DNA from: Dehalococcoidia bacterium
GTDB lineage: Bacteria; Chloroflexota; Dehalococcoidia; UBA3495
NCBI GenBank assembly: GCA_002730485.1
Contig: PCAH01000092.1
Coordinates: 1-10,127, forward strand
Direction: 5' to 3'
Length of the DNA stretch: 10,127 bases
Shown in pieces: positions 6,891-10,127 of the stretch. The translations under genes and the position numbers were made by a program. The stretch's first letter is position 1; each line of letters opens with the position of its first letter. The notes under the pieces are model-generated. The model did no database searches and was not told the DNA's origin. It was given only the letters and a program-made list of their open reading frames with translations.

Positions 6891-6894
6891 CTCC
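6891..6894 (-). promoter_or_regulatory. Shine-Dalgarno GGAG that decides the LLM oxidoreductase start
   Basis: GGAG on the minus strand lies 6 bases before ATG 6884. It supports this start over the longer open frame that reaches back into the preceding glycosylase gene. Confidence 0.65.
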
Positions 6895-6913
6895 AAAACC
6901 CGAGATTGATCGA

Positions 6914-7837
6914 TCAGCCTGCGCCCATGCGTAGAGCGCTGAACAGGTAGACGGTGGCAAAGGTCCGGTAGGGAGACCAGCGTTGGGCGATCTCCTCCAC
7001 CTGATCGTCGTTCACTTCCTCGCCATTGGTGAAAAGACGCGCTACGACGCGCCTGAGGGCCAGGTCTCCCAGGGGAAGGGCATCGGGACGGCCCGCCGCG
7101 CGGATGAGCGCCCATTGGGCGGTCCATAACCCCACGCCACGCAGAGCAACCAGCTTGTCGACAATCTCTTTGTCGGTCAAGTCGCCCATCTGCTCCAGCC
7201 CGACCGACGTATCCAGGGCGGTACCAGCCAGGCCGTGAACATACTCTGATTTACGCTGGGTCAGCTTCATGGTGTGGAGTTCGGCGGGCGATGACGCCCA
7301 GATCGTATCCGGCTTGGGGAAGGCATAGTGGGTCTCGCCGTCAAATTCGGCGCTTGGCCCAAAGGTTTCAATCAGAAGTATGCGGATTATCCGCGCCACG
7401 CTGGTGGATATCTGCTGTCCCAGCACCGCCAGAACCAACGCCTCGAATACCGTGGCCGTATGGGGTACATGCAGGCCGTAGAAGTGGTCGATCAGCCCGT
7501 TCATGGCCTCGCCTGCCCGACCAAGTCCGTAAAACGGAGCCAGATCCTGGTCAACACCCAGCAGCCAGGACACTCTGGCCTTTGCCAGGTTAACATCCTC
7601 CGGCTCCAGCCCCGCCCCCTGCAATTCCATGGTCAGTTCCGGAGCATCCACCGTACCTACAGAGCGCACTCTGGCCAGGACCAGCTTGTCATCCAGATCA
7701 AGCAACCGACGATAAACGCCGTCCTCCATGGTGTCGGTGCCGTACCGACTCTGAAAGTAGGTGTGATAGCCCGCAGTCAACTCAAAATCGAAGGGAGCGA
7801 CGGGCTGAATAGTGGTGGTCAATCGGTCCGTGGTCAT
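6914..7837 (-). CDS. DNA-3-methyladenine glycosylase II-like (AlkA family, HhH-GPD)
   Basis: AlkA-type glycosylases remove alkylated bases such as 3-methyladenine from DNA and start base-excision repair. The 307-residue protein has the family's N-terminal part (PFDFELTAGYH at about 15-25), then the HhH-GPD domain. That domain shows EALVLAVLGQQIS near 132-144, the helix-hairpin-helix LVALRGVGLWTAQWALIR near 229-246, and the catalytic aspartate in LPLGDLALRR at about residue 258. YRTFATVYLFSAL closes the domain. No Fe-S cluster cysteines are present, as expected for AlkA rather than Nth/MutY. The start is ATG 7837, which overlaps the ThpR stop as TGATG; GTG 7840 one codon upstream would give a GTGA overlap and is equally possible. 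A G-rich stretch (7841-7848) serves as ribosome site. It is translationally coupled to the RNA phosphodiesterase gene. The exact lesion range is unknown. Confidence 0.88.
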   Translation of the reverse strand: MTTDRLTTTIQPVAPFDFELTAGYHTYFQSRYGTDTMEDGVYRRLLDLDDKLVLARVRSVGTVDAPELTMELQGAGLEPEDVNLAKARVSWLLGVDQDLAPFYGLGRAGEAMNGLIDHFYGLHVPHTATVFEALVLAVLGQQISTSVARIIRILLIETFGPSAEFDGETHYAFPKPDTIWASSPAELHTMKLTQRKSEYVHGLAGTALDTSVGLEQMGDLTDKEIVDKLVALRGVGLWTAQWALIRAAGRPDALPLGDLALRRVVARLFTNGEEVNDDQVEEIAQRWSPYRTFATVYLFSALRMGAG

Positions 7838-8436
7838 CACCCACCCCCGATATTGGCGGTGCCGACCAGGTAATGCCGTGATCCTGCTGGGTCAAGCTCC
7901 GTCCGCATCAGGTTGACCGTGGTCGCGGTCCAACCCGGAGTGGAGGCCAACTCACCCTCGGCAACCACCTCTGCTATCTTCCGAAGGCGGGCTTCCGACG
8001 CCTCACGACGCACCCGCCTCAGGGTCAAGTGGGGCGAAAATGAGCGTTGTTCTTTGGGTAGTCCCAGGTCACCCACAGCGTCATCCACCGCCAACTGTAG
8101 CTTTGACAGCTCATCCAAATCACCTGCCAAGCCAGCCCAGAGCACACGGGGGTTACGTAGGTTGAGGAAAGCTCCCAGGCCTGTGATCCCAAGCTCGAAT
8201 GGGCTGAATTTCACGGTGACCGACGGCAAAGCCTTCAAAACCTTATCCACCATGCCTGTCGGGATATTACCCATGAATTTCAGAGTCAAATGGGTTCCTT
8301 CGGGCCTGACCCAGGGAACATCCCGCCCGATCTTCGGGTCGAAGTCCTGGACGACTTGTTCCAGCGCCTGAATTCCCTCTGACGGAACCGGGATCGCAAT
8401 GAAAGAACGTATCTGCTTTTCTCGAGACTGGGTCAC
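7837..8436 (-). CDS. thpR: RNA 2',3'-cyclic phosphodiesterase (2H phosphoesterase, ThpR/LigT)
   Basis: ThpR/LigT enzymes open 2',3'-cyclic phosphates on RNA ends and can ligate tRNA halves in vitro. The 199-residue protein carries both signature HxTx motifs of the 2H superfamily, HLTL at residues 49-52 and HLTL at 136-139. It starts with the typical strand RSFIAIPVPSE and contains the linker segment FLNLRNPRVLWAGL. I place the start at GTG 8436, where GTGA overlaps the Mug stop by 4 bases and GGGAGG lies 10 bases upstream (8447-8452). A GTG at 8469 would add 11 residues unlike the family. The ribosome site and overlap both indicate operon expression with the glycosylase genes on either side. 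The family assignment is firm; the cellular RNA substrate is not known for most members. Confidence 0.88.
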   Translation of the reverse strand: MTQSREKQIRSFIAIPVPSEGIQALEQVVQDFDPKIGRDVPWVRPEGTHLTLKFMGNIPTGMVDKVLKALPSVTVKFSPFELGITGLGAFLNLRNPRVLWAGLAGDLDELSKLQLAVDDAVGDLGLPKEQRSFSPHLTLRRVRREASEARLRKIAEVVAEGELASTPGWTATTVNLMRTELDPAGSRHYLVGTANIGGG

Positions 8437-8984
8437 CGTTGGCTGGCCTCCCTGAGCCTTCCGTACCACCTTGCCAAGTCATTCAGGGAATATTTTGCGT
8501 TGGCCGGGCTAGGATTGGGCACCACAAACACGGCAGAGGTGCCAATCTTGCGGTCTTGCAGGCCCAGTTCAGGCTTTTCTTTCACGCCTTCCCCGTGTTG
8601 GAGGTAGGCTTTGTAAGCCATCAGTCCATGGAAACAGACCAGCCTGGGAGCATATTGCAGCACCTTTTCTTTGAGCACTGGCGCCCATTCTCGAAAGTCG
8701 GCGGCCCGCAGCCCTGAGCCCATCGGTGTGGGACGTTTGGCCACGTCGGTGAAGCCGATTCCGTCTTCCAGCAGGGTGGCGTCCTCTTCTGCAGTGACCT
8801 GTCGCGCGACCAATCCCGATAGATTGAATGCTGGCCAGAAACGGTTGCGTGGATTGGCGAAGTAGTGTCCCACTTCGGCCGAGTACTGGGATGGATTCAA
8901 GCCAACGAACAGCAGGTCGAGTCCCTCCCGGAGGTAGTCGGGCAGGGTAATCCAGTCGTGGGACGAGGTATTACTGCCGCTCAC
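8433..8984 (-). CDS. mug: Mismatch-specific uracil-DNA glycosylase (Mug)
   Basis: Mug excises uracil, thymine or etheno-cytosine opposite guanine in double-stranded DNA, an entry step of base-excision repair. The 183-residue protein shows the first active-site motif GLNPS at 28-32 (GINPG in E. coli, with the catalytic Asn), then HYFANPRNRFWPAF at 40-53 and GFTDVAKRPTP at 77-87. The second motif NPSPANA is at 157-163, where E. coli has NPSGLSR. Length fits the family, about 165-190. The start is GTG 8984, which overlaps the amidohydrolase stop as GTGA; the longer open frame up to 9125 reads a non-family sequence inside the amidohydrolase gene. No good Shine-Dalgarno precedes the GTG, so translation probably depends on ribosomes finishing the upstream gene. 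It is coupled in turn to thpR by another GTGA overlap. Confidence 0.9.
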   Translation of the reverse strand: MSGSNTSSHDWITLPDYLREGLDLLFVGLNPSQYSAEVGHYFANPRNRFWPAFNLSGLVARQVTAEEDATLLEDGIGFTDVAKRPTPMGSGLRAADFREWAPVLKEKVLQYAPRLVCFHGLMAYKAYLQHGEGVKEKPELGLQDRKIGTSAVFVVPNPSPANAKYSLNDLARWYGRLREASQR

Positions 8985-9820
8985 AGTCCAAACAGCTTGG
9001 CCGCGTTTCCAGAGAGCAAGGCGACTTCGACCTCGGGTGTCAGCCCTGCACCTTTGACTTGCTCCAGAGGGCGGGAGATTTCCATCAGCGGGAAGTCGCT
9101 GGCAAACATGATCTTGCCCGCCCATGCCAGGTCTGACACCGCCGAGTAGACCTCAGGGCTGTAGAGAAAAGGCGATGCTGCGGAGTCGAAATACACGCTT
9201 TTGAGGGCTTCTTTGACCTCGGGCATGAGGGTGTAAAACGGGAGTCCACCGCCCCAATGGGCGCAGATTATGACATTGCCAGGGTAGTTCTGGATGAACC
9301 TGTAGAGTTTATCCGGCGTGGTGCTCCCCTTGCCGGGGTACCTGTGTCCCACCGGTTCTGATGCGTGGACCAACACGGGCAGGTGCTCAGAGCGGGCCAA
9401 TTCCATGACTGGAGCCATGGCCTCAACGTCTGTGATGTCAAAACCCTGGGTGTCGGCGTGGAGCTCACCTATCCCTACCAACCCGGCGGCCAGGCACCGC
9501 TTCCCCTCCGAGTAAGCATCTTCACCCCAGACCGGATTCACCGAGCACAAACCAGACAGCCTATCTGGATGTTCTGACACTGCCTGGATGATGTAGTCGT
9601 TGACCTCTTGAGCGATCTCGAAGTCGGTCCAACCCATGCCCATGACAACAGCGCGGTCGATGCCGTCGCGGTCCATGGCGGCAAGTAAGTCTTCAGCGGA
9701 CGCGATCCGTGCGTTAGAGTCTGAAAGCAGCGCGGAAAATGTGGCGTCACGCTGGGCGATCTCGGCCCGGCGGTCTCTGAAAGACGGCGGTAGGATGTGG
9801 CAGTGAGCGTCTATTATCAA
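8981..9820 (-). CDS. Amidohydrolase family protein (PF04909-type, TIM-barrel metal hydrolase/decarboxylase)
   Basis: Members of this family are metal-dependent hydrolases or decarboxylases. The 279-residue protein opens with IIDAHCHI, giving the HxH metal pair His6/His8, followed by GELH at 118-121, VLVHAS with His152, ICAHWGGG with His188 and FASDFP with Asp242. This is the full ligand set of the superfamily. The C-terminus SGNAAKLFGL is typical. The start is uncertain: TTG 9820 opens immediately before IIDAHCH, where relatives begin, but no clear Shine-Dalgarno is seen. The frame is open to ATG 9970, yet that part translates a hairpin repeat and lies upstream of the probable promoter. It is the first gene of the long minus-strand run and is coupled to mug by GTGA. 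No signal peptide is seen. The substrate is unknown, and its link to the DNA repair genes is not obvious. Confidence 0.85.
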   Translation of the reverse strand: MIIDAHCHILPPSFRDRRAEIAQRDATFSALLSDSNARIASAEDLLAAMDRDGIDRAVVMGMGWTDFEIAQEVNDYIIQAVSEHPDRLSGLCSVNPVWGEDAYSEGKRCLAAGLVGIGELHADTQGFDITDVEAMAPVMELARSEHLPVLVHASEPVGHRYPGKGSTTPDKLYRFIQNYPGNVIICAHWGGGLPFYTLMPEVKEALKSVYFDSAASPFLYSPEVYSAVSDLAWAGKIMFASDFPLMEISRPLEQVKGAGLTPEVEVALLSGNAAKLFGL

Positions 9821-9862
9821 GGCTGAATCTGTACAATCATATGGGTGACAAGTCAGATGACG

Positions 9863-9868
9863 AGTATA
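9863..9868 (-). promoter_or_regulatory. Possible -10 box of the minus-strand operon
   Basis: TATACT on the minus strand differs at one position from TATAAT. It would place transcription start about 35 bases before TTG 9820. No good -35 hexamer is seen at 16-18 bases, so the call rests on the -10 match and its position ahead of the first gene. Confidence 0.35.
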
Positions 9869-9917
9869 GCATCGTGGGTTGGAGGCTGACTGAGGCGAAG
9901 GGGTTCCCCCATCCCAA

Positions 9918-9938
9918 CCTTCCCCCAGCGGGGGAAGG
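9918..9938. repeat. Strong GC-rich hairpin (dispersed-repeat style)
   Basis: The 9-base arms CCTTCCCCC and GGGGGAAGG flank the 3-base loop AGC. It resembles the CCCTCACCC...CCCC-AGGGGG intergenic repeats seen in many genomes. Read on the plus strand it is followed by a T-rich tract (AGTTTTGCTTCTTCTTCT), which looks like an intrinsic terminator, but no plus-strand gene ends here. Confidence 0.55.
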
Positions 9939-9966
9939 AGTTTTGCTTCTTCTTCTCCGTGTATTG

Positions 9967-9996
9967 TCATTCTGAGGCGGGAGCCGAAGAATCTCG
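9967..9996. repeat. Dispersed-type repeat TCATTCTGA...GAAGAATCTCG
   Basis: This 30-base unit matches a common bacterial intergenic repeat style with inner inverted arms ATTCT/AGAAT and GGC/GCC. A degenerate inverted relative may lie at about 10032-10055 (CTACTTCGCACTCAGGGTGA). It lies upstream of the amidohydrolase promoter region. Confidence 0.5.
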
Positions 9997-10127
9997 TTGC
10001 CCATCAACAAACGCTTATCAATATAAAGAGAACTACTTCGCACTCAGGGTGAACTGGCTCTGCGAACAGACACATTGAACTCCCGGACACATGAAAATGA
10101 CGCTCTTATTATGAGCGAGATATGAGC

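Larger units (their letters stand above)
9821..10127. other. Non-coding region upstream of the minus-strand operon
   Basis: No gene is supported in these 307 bases. They hold the -10-like box (9863-9868), the hairpin at 9918-9938 and the repeat at 9967-9996. The last 120 bases are AT-richer, carry no convincing open frame, and end in a tandem-like GAGC pattern (ATGAGCGAGATATGAGC). Confidence 0.6.

Noticed and set aside
6885..7127. N-terminal extension of the LLM oxidoreductase (about 81 residues)
   Set aside because: It is Pro/Arg-rich, overlaps the AlkA-like gene in another frame, and the family start at ATG 6884 has its own GGAG.
7328..7873. 181-residue plus-strand open frame
   Set aside because: It is the antisense shadow of the AlkA-like gene without domain signals or ribosome site.
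8985..9125. N-terminal extension of Mug (47 residues)
   Set aside because: It lies inside the amidohydrolase gene in another frame and has no family resemblance; GTG 8984 fits the length and the GTGA overlap.
9821..9970. N-terminal extension of the amidohydrolase (50 residues)
   Set aside because: It translates hairpin-repeat sequence and the probable promoter region; the conserved protein begins at IIDAHCH.
1..10127. CRISPR array, tRNA/rRNA genes, transposase or phage genes
   Set aside because: No regularly spaced direct repeats, cloverleaf sequences, rRNA cores or mobile-element protein motifs were seen on either strand.

Overview
This is a GC-rich window of about 10 kb with dense, ordinary bacterial gene layout and no mobile element, CRISPR array, tRNA or rRNA that I can recognise. 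The gene content is an oxalate-CoA-ligase-like enzyme, a ketopantoate-reductase-family protein, a soluble flavoprotein oxidoreductase, a luciferase-like monooxygenase and a PF04909-type amidohydrolase. Short hairpin repeats of the type TTCGACAAGCTCA...GAGC and TCATTCTGA...GAAGAATCTCG lie between the genes. Together these suggest an environmental, metabolically versatile bacterium, and a Chloroflexota/SAR202-like or Dehalococcoidia-like genome is my best guess. That placement is inference from gene mix and repeat style; nothing here proves the phylum.

Layout. Positions 31-2604 carry two plus-strand genes: an acyl/oxalate-CoA ligase broken by a one-base frameshift near 917-929, then a ketopantoate-reductase-family gene with a TTG start behind a clear GGAGG. 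Positions 2605-2848 separate this pair from the convergent minus-strand genes and hold three different hairpin-forming repeats, including a perfect 46-base palindrome. Positions 2849-9820 are one long minus-strand run of seven genes. In transcription order they are an amidohydrolase, a mismatch-specific uracil-DNA glycosylase (Mug), an RNA 2',3'-cyclic phosphodiesterase (ThpR/LigT), an AlkA/HhH-GPD DNA glycosylase, an LLM flavin-dependent oxidoreductase, a nucleotide-pyrophosphatase/alkaline-phosphatase-superfamily hydrolase and an FAD-binding flavoprotein. Positions 9821-10127 hold a promoter-like -10 box, a strong short hairpin and another dispersed-type repeat.

How the genes work together. 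The first four minus-strand genes are joined end to start by GTGA overlaps (4 bases; the third can also be read as TGATG), so they are very probably co-translated. Three of the four act on damaged or processed nucleic acid: Mug on uracil and etheno-base lesions, AlkA on alkylated bases, ThpR on RNA ends. The next three genes follow after gaps of 29, 16 and 96 bases and look catabolic: a flavin or F420 monooxygenase, a metal-dependent phosphodiesterase and a flavoprotein dehydrogenase/reductase. The last gap contains two small hairpins, so the flavoprotein could be transcribed separately.

I found no clearly new biological system. The points most worth a second look are the chained GTGA-coupled repair cassette, the 46-base palindrome inside a repeat cluster between convergent genes, and the frameshifted CoA ligase.
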